Below are positions 1 to 8,900 of a stretch of DNA of 64,000 bases, piece after piece (within the stretch, counting starts at the first letter, position 1; each line of letters starts with the position of its first letter). Made by a program: the position numbers and the translations under genes. The notes under the pieces were generated by a model that was given only the letters and a program-made list of their open reading frames with translations, was not told the origin of the DNA and made no database searches. The stretch is from Pacificimonas aurantium (lineage in GTDB: Bacteria > Pseudomonadota > Alphaproteobacteria > Sphingomonadales > Sphingomonadaceae). Location: NCBI RefSeq assembly GCF_020092905.1, contig NZ_JAGSGB010000003.1:1-64000 (forward strand). Reading direction: 5' to 3'.

Positions 1-175
1 TCGGGTCTTCTTCGACACGGAGGCGGGCGAAGTGGTATTCGAAGAGGCCGGCGGGTCGATCGTTCCCGCCTCTGCCTTTGCGGATGGCGGCATGGTTGCA
101 GGCGCCGACATGGCAGCTGAGGCCCCGCTTGCCGAGCATGTCGATCTGCCGATGCAGGAAATCCTGATCGTCTGA
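1..175 (+). CDS. C-terminal end of an unidentified protein (5' truncated by window edge)
   Basis: The frame starting at base 2 is open from the window edge to a TGA at 173-175, giving about 57 residues rich in Ala, Gly, Glu and Asp and ending in QEILIV. Codon use is GC-rich like the rest of the chromosome and unlike the low-GC gene at 3088-3684, so this is probably the end of a resident gene. I do not recognise the family and the N-terminal part is missing. The IS cluster begins about 100 bases downstream. Confidence 0.5.
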   Translation, partial: RVFFDTEAGEVVFEEAGGSIVPASAFADGGMVAGADMAAEAPLAEHVDLPMQEILIV

Positions 176-221
176 AACCCGGGGGAGGGCGTGCCGGGGC
201 GCTTCCCTCACCTGTCCATAC

Positions 222-241
222 ACTGACGTGATGACGTGACC
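222..241 (+). promoter_or_regulatory. Direct repeat of TGACGT, possible regulatory site
   Basis: TGACGTGATGACGTGACC (224-241) carries two TGACGT units eight bases apart. Similar TGAC repeats occur in the urtA/PPIase, ureohydrolase and ureD upstream regions at the other end of the window. Any gene that followed this site has been replaced by IS copies starting at 278. The assignment rests on sequence resemblance alone. Confidence 0.25.
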
Positions 242-277
242 CCCAGCTTTCCCCCAGCTGGGATTAGAGCCGAGCCG

Positions 278-576
278 GACTCTGTCAGACTAAATGCACC
301 GCTGACGATCGGCGTCTAATTCGCTAGCGCGGATTGATGTCGACTTCCCGCAGATCAGCCAGCCCTTTTCGCTGCTTCAACTCGTCGGCGGAGGTGATCC
401 GAGCGGCGGTCATGCTGTACGTCCGGTATCCGCTCAGCTTGCGAAACGTCGAGGACCTTCTCGCCGAGCGCGGCATCGACATCTGCCATGAGACGGTGCG
501 CTTCTGGTGGAACCGGTTCGGGCCGATGTTCGCCAAGGAGATCAAACAGCGGCGCATGAGCTACATGCGCGGTTTC
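278..576 (+). mobile_element. IS6-family element fragment (left end only)
   Basis: A left terminal repeat (CTGTCAGACTAAATGCACC from 282) is followed by the first ~80 codons of an IS6-family transposase, starting at ATG 337 and nearly identical to the complete copies at 636 and 2323. Similarity stops at 576, where the left end of the next full element begins, and the missing 3' part does not reappear beyond that element. A simple insertion into this copy is therefore not the full history; a deletion or IS-IS recombination must have followed. The transposase fragment has no catalytic triad and is inactive. Confidence 0.85.
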
Positions 577-1416
577 GGCTCTGTCAGACTAACTGCACCG
601 CTGACGATCGGCACCTGATCCGCTAGCCCGGATCGATGCCCAGATCCCGCAAACCTGCGAGCCCTTTCCGCTGCTTCAACTCCTCGCCGGAGGTAATCCG
701 CGCGGCGGTCATGCTCTACGTTCGGTTTCCGCTCAGCCTCCGCAATGTGGAGGACCTCCTGGCCCAGCGTGGTATCGACATCTGCCACGAGACGGTGCGG
801 TTCTGGTGGAACCGGTTCGGGCCGATGTTCGCCAAGGAGATCAAACAGCGGCGTAGGAGCTACATGCGCGGTTTTCGCCAATGGAAGTGGCACCTCGACG
901 AGATGTACGTCAAGGTGAACGGCGAGCAGCACTACCTCTGGCGTGCGGTCGACCACGAGGGCGAGATCCTCGAGAGCTACGTCACGAAGACGCGCGACAG
1001 GGCTGCCGCGCTGAAGTTCATGAAGAAGGCGCTCAAAAACTACGGATCACCGGAGGCGATCGTCACCGACGGGCTGCGCTCCTACGTCTCGGCAATGAAC
1101 GCGCTCGGCAATCTGCCGAAGCAGGAGATTGGCCGGCACCTGAATAACCGGGTGGAAAACTCGCACTTGCCGTTTCGACGACGAGAGCGCGCAATGCTGC
1201 GCTTCCGCCAGATGGCGAGCTTGCAGAAGTTCGCCTCCGTGCACGCCAACGTCCACAACCACTTCAACTCCGAACGCCACCTCATCGACCGCCCGACCTA
1301 CAAGACGCGCCGCTCGGCCGCCCAGGCCGAGTGGGCAAACCTCATGGCCTGAGCAGCCGCGGGGAAGGGGTGGGTTGTGCGAAACAGAGACAAGTTGTCA
1401 TTAGTCTGACAGCACC
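577..1416 (+). mobile_element. Complete IS6-family insertion sequence, copy 1 (840 bp)
   Basis: The element runs from GGCTCTGTCAGACTAA on the left to TTAGTCTGACAGCACC on the right, so the terminal inverted repeats share CTGTCAGACTAA. It is 840 bp, the same as the second copy at 2264-3103 and within the IS6-family size range. One transposase gene fills it. The 8 bases on each side (GCGGTTTC and GATGGCAC) are not a target duplication, which points to later rearrangement between copies. IS6 elements move by replicative or co-integrate pathways and often leave such scars. Confidence 0.9.
636..1352 (+). CDS. IS6-family transposase
   Basis: DDE transposase of 238 residues carried by the 577-1416 element. 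An N-terminal helix-turn-helix region with the family motif RNVEDLLAxRGIDICHETVR (about residues 36-55) precedes the RNase-H-like catalytic core: Asp88 in WHLDEMYVKV, Asp145 in VTDGLRSY and Glu174 in NNRVENSH. The HLPFRRRERAM stretch after the glutamate is typical of IS6/IS26-type enzymes. It catalyses replicative transposition of its own element. The ATG at 636 corresponds to the conserved start in the other copy. It looks intact. Confidence 0.93.
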   Translation: MPRSRKPASPFRCFNSSPEVIRAAVMLYVRFPLSLRNVEDLLAQRGIDICHETVRFWWNRFGPMFAKEIKQRRRSYMRGFRQWKWHLDEMYVKVNGEQHYLWRAVDHEGEILESYVTKTRDRAAALKFMKKALKNYGSPEAIVTDGLRSYVSAMNALGNLPKQEIGRHLNNRVENSHLPFRRRERAMLRFRQMASLQKFASVHANVHNHFNSERHLIDRPTYKTRRSAAQAEWANLMA

Positions 1417-1417
1417 G

Positions 1418-1948
1418 ATGGCACGGTTTCAGAAGGGGCAGTCCGGCAACCCGAAAGGTCGTCCGCGGAAAGACCGTCACGCCGCGACAGGCTCGGCGTT
1501 CGACATCATTCTCGAAAAGCGTCTGACGGTCAGGCAAGGCAGCAAGCAGCGCGAGCTGACCGTCGAAGAAGCTCTCGAACAGCGCACTTATCAGGATGCG
1601 CTCAAGGGCGGGAAGGCAGCGCGAACGGCGGTCCTCAAGATGATCTTGAGACGCGAACGCGCGAAGGCAAAGCAGCGTCCGGCTCAGAGCCCCATCGATG
1701 TGAAAATCGAAAGGGTGGATCCCGAAAACGCCGACGCCGTCCTCCAGGTTCTCGGCATCGCCGCTCCTGACAAGACCTGGACAGAGAGCAAGCCGGGCGA
1801 CCGCCAACGCCTGCTGCTCGAGCCGTGGGCCGTGAAGGCGGCGCTTGCGCGGCGGCGGACCTCCGTCAGCCAGCACGATCTTCTCGACCTGAAACGTTCG
1901 ACGCGGGACGACGGGTCGATCAAGTGGCCAAGACCGGAGGCCTCATGA
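1418..1948 (+). CDS. DUF5681 domain protein
   Basis: A 176-residue protein starting MARFQKGQSGNPKGRPRK, which matches the Gly/Asn-rich N-terminal signature of DUF5681. The rest is Lys/Arg-rich and looks helical. Function is not known; members are often found in prophage-like or mobile regions. The ATG lies two bases after the IS right end (1416), so the native promoter and perhaps a few N-terminal codons were removed by the insertion. It overlaps the next gene, also DUF5681, by 4 bp (ATGA), so they were co-transcribed. An open frame continues upstream into the IS, but that part is IS-derived. Confidence 0.65.
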   Translation: MARFQKGQSGNPKGRPRKDRHAATGSAFDIILEKRLTVRQGSKQRELTVEEALEQRTYQDALKGGKAARTAVLKMILRRERAKAKQRPAQSPIDVKIERVDPENADAVLQVLGIAAPDKTWTESKPGDRQRLLLEPWAVKAALARRRTSVSQHDLLDLKRSTRDDGSIKWPRPEAS

Positions 1949-2313
1949 GCGGCGTCGGTTATGGAAAGCCGCCTGCCGGAACACGCTTCCAGAAAGGGCG
2001 ATCCGGAAATCCGCGCGGCCGCCCGAAGAACCGGTTTCGCATGCTCCCGCACGAGGCGGTTCTCGGTCAGATGGTGACCGTACGCGAAGATGGCAGGGAG
2101 CGCCGGATTACGGCGGCCGAAGCATTTCTCCTGCACGTTACCAAGGCTGGATTGGGCGGAGACAGTCAGGCTGCGCGAACCGCCCTCAAAGCAATCGAGG
2201 AAGCGCGCGCCCAGCGGCCGCGAGACAAAGAGCGTGTGAGTGTCATCGTTTACAAGCCGATCGGGCACTGTCAGACTAAATGCACCGCTGACGATCGGTG
2301 CCTGATCCGCTAG
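1945..2313 (+). pseudogene. DUF5681 domain protein, 3' end cut by an IS element
   Basis: Starts MSGVGYGKPPAGTRFQKG, the classic DUF5681 opening, continuing SGNPRGRPK with a basic helical region. Native sequence ends at 2263, where the IS6 left end begins; the last ~17 residues to the stop at 2313 are read from the IS. About 106 native residues remain, so the C-terminal part is lost. It overlaps the preceding paralogue by 4 bp. The pair lies between two direct IS6 copies and may be a remnant of a larger mobile or phage-derived segment. Function unknown. Confidence 0.65.
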
Positions 2314-3103
2314 CTTGGATCGATGCCCAGATCCCGAAAACCAGCCAGCCCATTCCGCTGTTTCAACTCGTCGCCCGAGGTGATCCGCGCCGCGGTCATG
2401 CTCTACGTCCGCTACCCTTTGAGCCTTCGCAACGTAGAAGACCTCTTGGCCGAGCGCGGCATCGATATCTGCCACGAGACGGTGCGCTTCTGGTGGAACC
2501 GGTTCGGCCCGGTGTTCGCCAAGGAGATCAAGCGGCGGCGCCGGTCATACATGCGCGGGTTCCGGCAATGGAAGTGGCATCTCGACGAGATGTACGTGAA
2601 GGTGAACGGCGAGCAGCGCTACCTCTGGCGCGCCGTCGATCACGAGGGCGAGATTCTCGAGAGCTACGTTACCAAGAAGCGAGACAGGGCTGCTGCCCTG
2701 CGTTTCATGAAAAAGACACTGAAGAATTACGGTACACCCGAGGCGATCGTGACGGACGGGCTGCGCTCCTACGTCTCAGCAATGAGCGCGCTAGGAAACA
2801 GCGGGAAGCAAGAGATCGGCCGGCACCTGAACAATCGGGTGGAGAACTCGCATCTGCCCTTCCGACGACGAGAACGAGCGATGCTGCGGTTTCGCCAGAT
2901 GGCGAGCCTGCAGAAGTTCGCCTCGGTCCACGCCAACGTCCACAACCACTTCAATTCCGAACGCCACCTCATCGACCGCCCGACCTACAAGACCCGCCGC
3001 TCTGCTGCCCAGGCTGAGTGGGCTAACCTCATGGGTTGAGCACCGGTGGGAAAGGGGCTTGTTGTGCGAAACAGAGACAAGTTGTCATTAGTCTGACAGC
3101 ACC
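2264..3103 (+). mobile_element. Complete IS6-family insertion sequence, copy 2 (840 bp)
   Basis: Same length and architecture as the element at 577-1416: left end with CTGTCAGACTAAATGCACC from 2268, right end GTCTGACAGCACC finishing at 3103. It is in direct orientation with copy 1, so the two copies bracket about 850 bp carrying the DUF5681 pair, in a composite-like arrangement. The flanking octamers (GCCGATCG and CCTGCGCT) do not match. It cuts one DUF5681 gene on its left and supplies the stop codon of the minus-strand gene on its right. Confidence 0.9.
2323..3039 (+). CDS. IS6-family transposase
   Basis: A 238-residue DDE transposase nearly identical to that at 636-1352, with only scattered substitutions such as QRGID to ERGID and LPKQEIG to SGKQEIG. 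The catalytic triad is kept: Asp88 in WHLDEMYVKV, Asp145 in VTDGLRSY and Glu174 in NNRVENSH. It is carried by the element at 2264-3103 and appears intact. The two copies differ at many synonymous sites, so they are not a very recent duplication of one another. Confidence 0.93.
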   Translation: MPRSRKPASPFRCFNSSPEVIRAAVMLYVRYPLSLRNVEDLLAERGIDICHETVRFWWNRFGPVFAKEIKRRRRSYMRGFRQWKWHLDEMYVKVNGEQRYLWRAVDHEGEILESYVTKKRDRAAALRFMKKTLKNYGTPEAIVTDGLRSYVSAMSALGNSGKQEIGRHLNNRVENSHLPFRRRERAMLRFRQMASLQKFASVHANVHNHFNSERHLIDRPTYKTRRSAAQAEWANLMG

Positions 3104-3684
3104 CCTGCGCTGATAATTGCGCTTGCGGTATCGTCATACGCAGGAGTGGCAGCGGCTTTTATGAACTCGCTGCGCATAGCGAATTGCCGGCTGTTCGATT
3201 CGTCAGCTCCCATTACGCTAAGCGTTTCGACCAAATTTTTCTGCTGCGCCTTTTCACGGTACAAAACCATTTCCGAACAAGAGCGTGCAGTGTGTCCAAT
3301 AGGGATCAGGACGAGGTTAGCGTCACTGCCCAGCCGATGTGCAGCCCAGCTTCTTGAAGTTTTGAAGCCACCATTGACTACAAATATTCCCCCCGCTTCT
3401 TCACCTTCAGGAACGAAGACATGTTTACCCCTGGGCATCAATTCTGACATATTGTGCGTCCACTTCGAATTGAGCACGCCCTCGTCGATTTCGAATTGAA
3501 TCTTCGTCTCAACTACTTGGTAACGGAATTGAGAATTACACAATGTCGTCCCGTACCATTCGCCTACGAAGCGCTGGAAATCAGCTCTCGCAGCGGAGTG
3601 AGCGGGAAACATAGCGATAATAGCGGCCAGAACGAAAACAAACTTAACAAGCTGATTTCGGGGCCAAATATCGCTGGCTTTCAT
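3088..3684 (-). CDS. Exported hypothetical protein, 3' end replaced by IS sequence
   Basis: From the ATG at 3684 the protein starts MKASDIWPRNQLVK, then a hydrophobic stretch (about residues 11-27) and HSAARA, a likely Sec signal peptide cleaved after Ala. The mature part contains a GEWYGTTLCNSQF segment and two well-spaced cysteines, but I do not recognise a family. The stop at 3088-3090 lies inside the IS right end (IS ends at 3103), so the last few residues are IS-derived and the native C-terminus is lost. Codon use is clearly more AT-rich than neighbouring genes, which suggests acquired DNA. A longer frame extends to 3756 but has no better start. Confidence 0.5.
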   Translation of the reverse strand: MKASDIWPRNQLVKFVFVLAAIIAMFPAHSAARADFQRFVGEWYGTTLCNSQFRYQVVETKIQFEIDEGVLNSKWTHNMSELMPRGKHVFVPEGEEAGGIFVVNGGFKTSRSWAAHRLGSDANLVLIPIGHTARSCSEMVLYREKAQQKNLVETLSVMGADESNSRQFAMRSEFIKAAATPAYDDTASAIISAGVLSD

Positions 3685-3806
3685 TGCTGTTTCAACCTCT
3701 CTAGCGCCGTTATAAGTAATGCGCATTTCCCGAAGACGCCCGTTTGCTTGCAACATAGGCGCGGTGCTGGCCCTCGATCAATCCTGATCGATTTTTTGGC
3801 GGTTCT

Positions 3807-3995
3807 GGTTCTTTCTGACTAGAGACACCACTGATGAGCGGTGCCTGATATGCTTGCGCGGATTGATGCCCAGATTAAGCAAACCCCGGAGTGCGTTTCA
3901 CTGCTTCAACTCTTCTCCTGAGGTGATCCGAGGGGCGGTGATGCTCTACGTCCGGGATTCGCTCAGAATGCGTAACGTTGAGGATCGGCTCGACG
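3807..3995 (+). mobile_element. Degenerate IS6-family left-end fragment
   Basis: GGTTCTTTCTGACTAG and the following bases align with the IS left end with several substitutions, then a transposase start at about 3866 gives ~42 residues matching MPRxxKPxxxFxCFNSSPEVIR. Similarity ends near 3994, where a second left end begins. The divergence marks this as an older remnant than the two complete copies. It encodes nothing functional. Confidence 0.75.
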
Positions 3996-4052
3996 GGTTC
4001 TGTCAGACTAAGTGCACGGCTGATCATCGGTGCCCAACTCACTAGCCTGGAT
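3996..4052 (+). mobile_element. Very short IS6-family left-end fragment
   Basis: GGTTCTGTCAGACTAAGTGC starts a fifth left terminus. Similarity with the complete copies continues through a TCATCGGTGCCCAACTCACT segment (equivalent to the pre-ATG leader of the IS) and is lost around 4052. No transposase codons are left. The 100 bases that follow, up to the soxR stop, hold nothing I can assign. Confidence 0.65.
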
Positions 4053-4152
4053 ACTCACCAGGATTAGACTGTCGGCTTCCGGTCCAAAGCCGTCAGATAA
4101 TTCCCGAGCCGACGGGAAGTGATCTCAGCGTCATGCAAAGCGCGGGATCACT

Positions 4153-4596
4153 TCACGAATTAAGCAGATGTGCGCCTGGCCCTTCGGCCGCGAGGGCGTC
4201 TTCGGGATTGCGGAGGGGGCAGTCGCCAAGGCTGAGGCAGCCGCAGCCAATACATGTTTCCATTCGGTCGCGCAGCTGCACGAGACTGGTGATCCGCTCG
4301 TTCAGCTGCGCGCGCCAGGCCTCACTCAGTTCGTTCCACTGCGCCGCGGTGATCGGGCCGTTCGTCATCTTCTTCATATGCTCGCGAATGGTGGCCAGCG
4401 GTATGCCAGCCTGCTGGGCAATACGGATGATAGCGATGCGCCGTAAAATGCTCCGCGGATAGCGGCGCTGGTTTCCGGATGTGCGCCAGCCTTCGATAAG
4501 GCCCTTCCGTTCGTAGAAATGAACCGTGGAGACGGCCACGCCGCTCCGTTTCGCCACGTCTCCCACCGAAAGAACCTGTTCGCTCGTAATCGACAC
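4153..4596 (-). CDS. soxR: Redox-sensitive transcriptional activator SoxR
   Basis: MerR-family regulator of about 147 residues. The N-terminal winged helix-turn-helix reads LSVGDVAKRSGVAVSTVHFY, followed by a long dimerisation helix and the C-terminal [2Fe-2S] cluster loop CIGCGCLSLGDCPLRNP, which has the Cys-x2-Cys-x-Cys-x5-Cys spacing specific to SoxR. Oxidation of the cluster by redox-cycling compounds switches the bound protein to an activator. I prefer the GTG at 4596 because AAGGGG sits seven bases upstream; a TTG at 4599 is also possible. It diverges from an RND pump operon, and outside enterics SoxR commonly controls such pumps (for example MexGHI-OpmD in Pseudomonas). Confidence 0.93.
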   Translation of the reverse strand: MSITSEQVLSVGDVAKRSGVAVSTVHFYERKGLIEGWRTSGNQRRYPRSILRRIAIIRIAQQAGIPLATIREHMKKMTNGPITAAQWNELSEAWRAQLNERITSLVQLRDRMETCIGCGCLSLGDCPLRNPEDALAAEGPGAHLLNS

Positions 4597-4605
4597 CAAG
4601 AAACC

Positions 4606-4638
4606 CCTTGACCTGAACTATGGTTGAGGTTGTATCAG
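4606..4638 (+). promoter_or_regulatory. SoxR-type operator and promoter of the RND operon
   Basis: An imperfect dyad with arms CCTTGACC (4606-4613) and GGTTGAGG (4622-4629) resembles SoxR boxes (CCTCAAGTTAACTTGAGG). It sits between a -35-like TTGACC (4608-4613) and a -10-like TATCAG (4633-4638) with a 19-bp spacer, the overlong spacing typical of MerR-family activated promoters. It lies just upstream of soxR and 140 bases before the adaptor gene. Confidence 0.7.
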
Positions 4639-4778
4639 TCCTGTCGGTCAACGTCCACGGGCCCGCTTCCGCGCGGCCAAGGCAGCAGGAGCCGACATGA
4701 TTTTCTTTTCGAAGGCGCAGCATTCGCTGGCGCTCCGTTGCTTTTCGTCTGCTTTCTCACAGCGCGTGAGGTAGCGAT

Positions 4779-5948
4779 ATGGCGGACGCGATTAAAAACG
4801 GCTGGCAGCGCCTGACGGGACGTCAGAGCCGAACGATCCTTGTCACCGTCGTGCTCCTCGCTCTGGTCTTGGGCGGACTATTCCTGTGGCGCGCGGCGCG
4901 CACCGATCCGGGTCAGCCGCCTGAGCAGCAGCCGGTGCCCGTCGCGGCAACGATTGTTACTCCGCGCGATGTTCCGGCCTCGCTCGAGGCGGTCGGCACG
5001 CTGTCCGCCGTGAGGTCGGTCACGCTCTCTCCAGAAGTTGCTGGCCGGGTGACGGCGATCCGTTTCGAGGCAGGCGACTATGTCCAGTCTGGCGAATTGC
5101 TGGTCCAGCTCTTCGACGCGCCGGAACGCGCCGACCGGCAGGCGGCTATCGCGCGCGCCGAATTCACCCGCACTCAGGTGGCGCGTTCAGAGGAACTGGC
5201 GCCCACAGGAGCTGAACCGCGTGAGCTCTTGGATCAGCGGCGAGCGGAGCGCGACCAGGCCATAGCCGCCGTGCAGCAGATCGAAGCGCGGCTCGCTCAG
5301 AAGCGGATACGCGCGCCCTTTGCCGGACGGATCGGCCTCCGCCGGGTGGACCTTGGCGAATATCTCAATCCCGGCGACCCGGTCGCTACGTTGACTTCGC
5401 TCGATCGCCTCTATGTCGAGTTCGCATTGCCGCAACAGGAACTCGCGCGCCTTGATAGCGGCGCGGCTGTGACGGTCACGAGCGACGCCTTTCCCGAGCG
5501 TACATTTACCGCCCGGGTGAACGCCATAGAACCCGTGATTGGGGAGGAAACCCGGAACGTCACGGTTCAGGCAATCCTACCGAATCCGGATGGTGCGCTG
5601 CGGTCGGGCATGTATGTCACTGCCGCACTCGAACTTCCGCCGCAGCGGAACGCGCTGCTCGTGCCCGCCACAGCGATCCAGACGACAGCGAGCGGAAACA
5701 ACGTCATCGCCATTCGCGGCGATACTCCGCGCGAGGGCGGTACCGCGGAGATCGTTTCCGTAGAAACCGGACGACGTATCGGCAATTCGGTACTCGTTAC
5801 GAGCGGCCTGCAAGCCGGCGACATCGTCGTCACCGAGGGGCAGCTTCGCGTGCAGCCAGGGGCGCAGGTCCGCGTCGCACGCATCGTGCAGCGGGACCAG
5901 GCATCCGGCGCAAAGGCAACGGATGCAGCCGCACGGGAGGAACGCTGA
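4779..5948 (+). CDS. RND efflux periplasmic adaptor (membrane fusion protein)
   Basis: A 389-residue AcrA/MexH-type adaptor linking an inner-membrane RND pump to an outer-membrane channel. An N-terminal hydrophobic segment (about residues 20-37, TILVTVVLLALVLGGLFLW) anchors it or acts as an uncleaved signal. The split lipoyl domain starts near VTLSPEVAGRVTAIRFEAGD and resumes at RIRAPFAGRIGLRRVDLGEY, flanking an alpha-helical hairpin; a beta-barrel and membrane-proximal domain follow. It is the first gene after the SoxR-type promoter, and the pump gene begins one base after its stop. By context it probably exports redox-active compounds or drugs. Confidence 0.92.
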   Translation: MADAIKNGWQRLTGRQSRTILVTVVLLALVLGGLFLWRAARTDPGQPPEQQPVPVAATIVTPRDVPASLEAVGTLSAVRSVTLSPEVAGRVTAIRFEAGDYVQSGELLVQLFDAPERADRQAAIARAEFTRTQVARSEELAPTGAEPRELLDQRRAERDQAIAAVQQIEARLAQKRIRAPFAGRIGLRRVDLGEYLNPGDPVATLTSLDRLYVEFALPQQELARLDSGAAVTVTSDAFPERTFTARVNAIEPVIGEETRNVTVQAILPNPDGALRSGMYVTAALELPPQRNALLVPATAIQTTASGNNVIAIRGDTPREGGTAEIVSVETGRRIGNSVLVTSGLQAGDIVVTEGQLRVQPGAQVRVARIVQRDQASGAKATDAAAREER

Positions 5949-5949
5949 G

Positions 5950-8900
5950 GTGGCCTTTACCGACATCTTCATCCGGCGGCCGATTTTCGCGATTGTCGTC
6001 AGCATCTTCATTCTGCTGATCGGCATCAGCGCCGTCTTTGGGTTACAGATTCGCCAATATCCGCGCATGGAAAGCGCGACGATCACCGTCAACACCGCGC
6101 TTCCCGGCGCGACGCAGGACGTGATGCAGGGCTTCGTCACCACCCCGATCGCCCAAGCGATCGCAACGGCGGACGGCATCGAATATCTGATCTCCACCTC
6201 GACACAGGGAAAAAGCAACATCTCCGCCAAACTGGTGCTGAACGCCGACGCCGACCGCACCATGACGGAGATTCTGTCGAAGGTGCAGCAGGTGAAATAC
6301 AGGCTGCCCGAGGGTGTTACAGACCCGGTCATTTCGAAGATTACCGACGGCGCCTCGGCGGTCCAATATATCGGCTTCGTCAGCGATACGATGGAGGCTC
6401 CCGAAATCGTCGATTTCGTGAATCGCGTCGCGACGCCGCTGATCACTTCCGTGCCAGGCGTTGCATCGGTCGAAGTAAATGGCGGCGCGCCGCTCGCGAT
6501 GCGGGTCTGGGTCGACCCGGTGAAACTCACCGGCCGCGGCCTGACCGCGGGCGATGTCGCAGCCGCCTTGCGCACCAACAATGTGCAGGCCTCCCCCGGC
6601 CAGCTCAAAGGCGAAAACACTGCGATCAACATTACCGCCGCTACCGATCTGCGCGACGTCGAATCCTTCCGTCAAATGGTGCTGAAAAGCGGCGACGGCA
6701 GTCTGGTGCGCCTGGGCGACGTCGCGACGATCGAGCTCGGCGGCCAGAACTACGATGCGCTTGCGCTGGCCGATGGAGAGCCCGCGATCCTGCTCGCCGT
6801 CTCGCCGACCCCGGACGGCAATCCACTGGAAATCGTCGCCGGCATCAACGACTTGTTGCCGCAGCTTGAGCGCGTAGCGCCGTCCGGCCTCACCGTGAAA
6901 AGCATGTTCGACCGAGCTCGCTTCGTGGATGCCTCGATCGAGGAAGTCGAGCATACGCTGATCGAGGCGGTGGTCATCGTTATCGTCGTGATCTTCCTGT
7001 TCCTGGGCAGCGTCCGCGCCGTGATCATTCCGGTCGTGACCATTCCGCTATCGCTGCTCGGCACGGCCGCGCTGATGCTCGCGTTCGGCTTCTCGATCAA
7101 CTTGCTGACCTTGCTCGCAATGGTGCTCGCCATCGGACTGGTGGTCGACGACGCGATCGTCGTGGTAGAGAATATCCACCGCCATATCGAGGAGGGGGCA
7201 AAGCCGATCGACGCCGCCCTGCTAGGCGCGCGCGAGATCATCGGACCGGTCATCGCCATGACCATAACCCTGGCGGCCGTCTACGCGCCCATCGGCCTGA
7301 TGGGCGGGCTTACCGGCGCGCTATTCCGCGAATTCGCCTTCACGCTTGCCGGTTCGGTGATCGTTTCCGGCGTAGTGGCTCTGACTTTGTCACCGATGAT
7401 GAGCAGCCGGCTGCTCAATTCGCAGCTGGGCGAAAGTCGCCTTGAAAAGAGTATCGAGCGGACCGTTCGCGGTCTTACCCAGCGCTATGAGCGGCTGCTC
7501 GGCCGCACGCTGAACGCGCGCGGCGCGGTGCTGATCGTCGGTGTGGCTATCCTTGGCGCGACGGTCGTCTTCTTCACCGGGGCGAAGAGCGAACTCGCCC
7601 CGCAGGAAGACATGGGCTACGTCTTCACGCAGACCAAAGCTCCTCAATATGCGAATGTGGATTACACCGCTCGCTTCAGCCGCGAGGTGGAGGATCTGTT
7701 TCACGAGATTCCGGAATATGCGGGCAGCTTCTTCGGCATCGGCGGTCCGCAGGGTGCCAATATCGGCTTTGGCGGGATCATTCTCGAACGCTGGGACGAT
7801 CGTGAGCGCACGGCCGAAGACGTTCAGGCGCAGCTGACCGGAATGACCGCCGGGGTCACGGGCGTCTACGCAACCGCGTTTCAGGATAGTCCGCTACCCG
7901 CAGGGAGCGGGGGCCTGCCGGTGCAGATGGTTATCCGTTCCGCCGACGACTTTTCGCAAATCTACAAGACGCTCGAAGCCATCAAGGGGGCGGCCTGGGG
8001 AAGCGGGCTGTTCGCTTTCGTCGACAGCGATCTCGCCTTCGACAGCCAAGAAGCGCGTATTGTCATCGACCGCGCAAAAGCTGGCGAACTCGGCGTCAGC
8101 ATGACCGACATCGCCGATACGCTGGCCCTCCTGGTCGGCGAGAATTACGTCAATCGCTTCAACTATCGCGACCGCTCCTACGACGTCATCACGCAGGTGC
8201 GCCGGAGGGACCGGCTGACGCCCGCAGATCTGGGACAGTTCTACGTCCGCACCAGCGAAGGTGGGCTGGTCCCGCTCTCAACGGTAACGCGCGTCGAAGT
8301 CATGCCGCAGCCGAACCAACTGCCCCAGTTCAATCAAATGAACTCGGCGACGATCTCCGCAGTGCTGATGCCGGGTGTAACAATGGGTCAGGCCGTGGAA
8401 TTTCTCGGCAGCCAGCAGGTACCCGAAGGCACCAATGTCGACTGGCTGTCGAACAGCCGTCAATACGTGCAGGAGGGTAACCAGTTGACGATTTCGTTCG
8501 GCTTCGCGCTGATCGTGATCTTCCTCGTGCTGGCGATCCAGTTCGAGAGCTTCCGCGATCCGCTGGTGGTGCTCGTCACTGTTCCGCTAGCCGTCTCGGG
8601 GGCGTTGTTGCCACTCTATCTCGGCTTCACCACGCTGAACATCTACACCCAGATCGGGCTTGTGACGCTGATTGGTCTGATTTCGAAGCACGGCATCCTG
8701 ATGGTGTCTTTCGCCAACGACATGCAGCGTGATGAAGGTTGGAACCGCACTGAGGCGATACATCACGCCGCCGCGGTGCGTATGCGGCCTGTGCTGATGA
8801 CCACGGCCGCCATGGCAGCGGGTCTCGTTCCGCTCGTCTTCGCCAGCGGTGCTGGGGCCGCGAGCCGTTTCGCCATCGGGATCGTCGTCGTCATGGGACT

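Noticed and set aside
577-3103. Target-site duplications for the two complete IS6 elements
   Set aside because: The 8-bp flanks of each copy differ, and cross-pairing the outer and inner flanks gives no match.
5923-5949. ATG at 5923 as the start of the first RND pump
   Set aside because: It lies inside the adaptor gene and adds nine residues before the conserved opening; GTG 5950 directly follows the adaptor stop and a GGGAGG site.
6043-6954. Long minus-strand frames inside RND, peptidase, CheB-CheR and CoA-transferase genes
   Set aside because: They are GC-skew shadows of real genes on the opposite strand, rich in Arg, His and Asp, and without family motifs.
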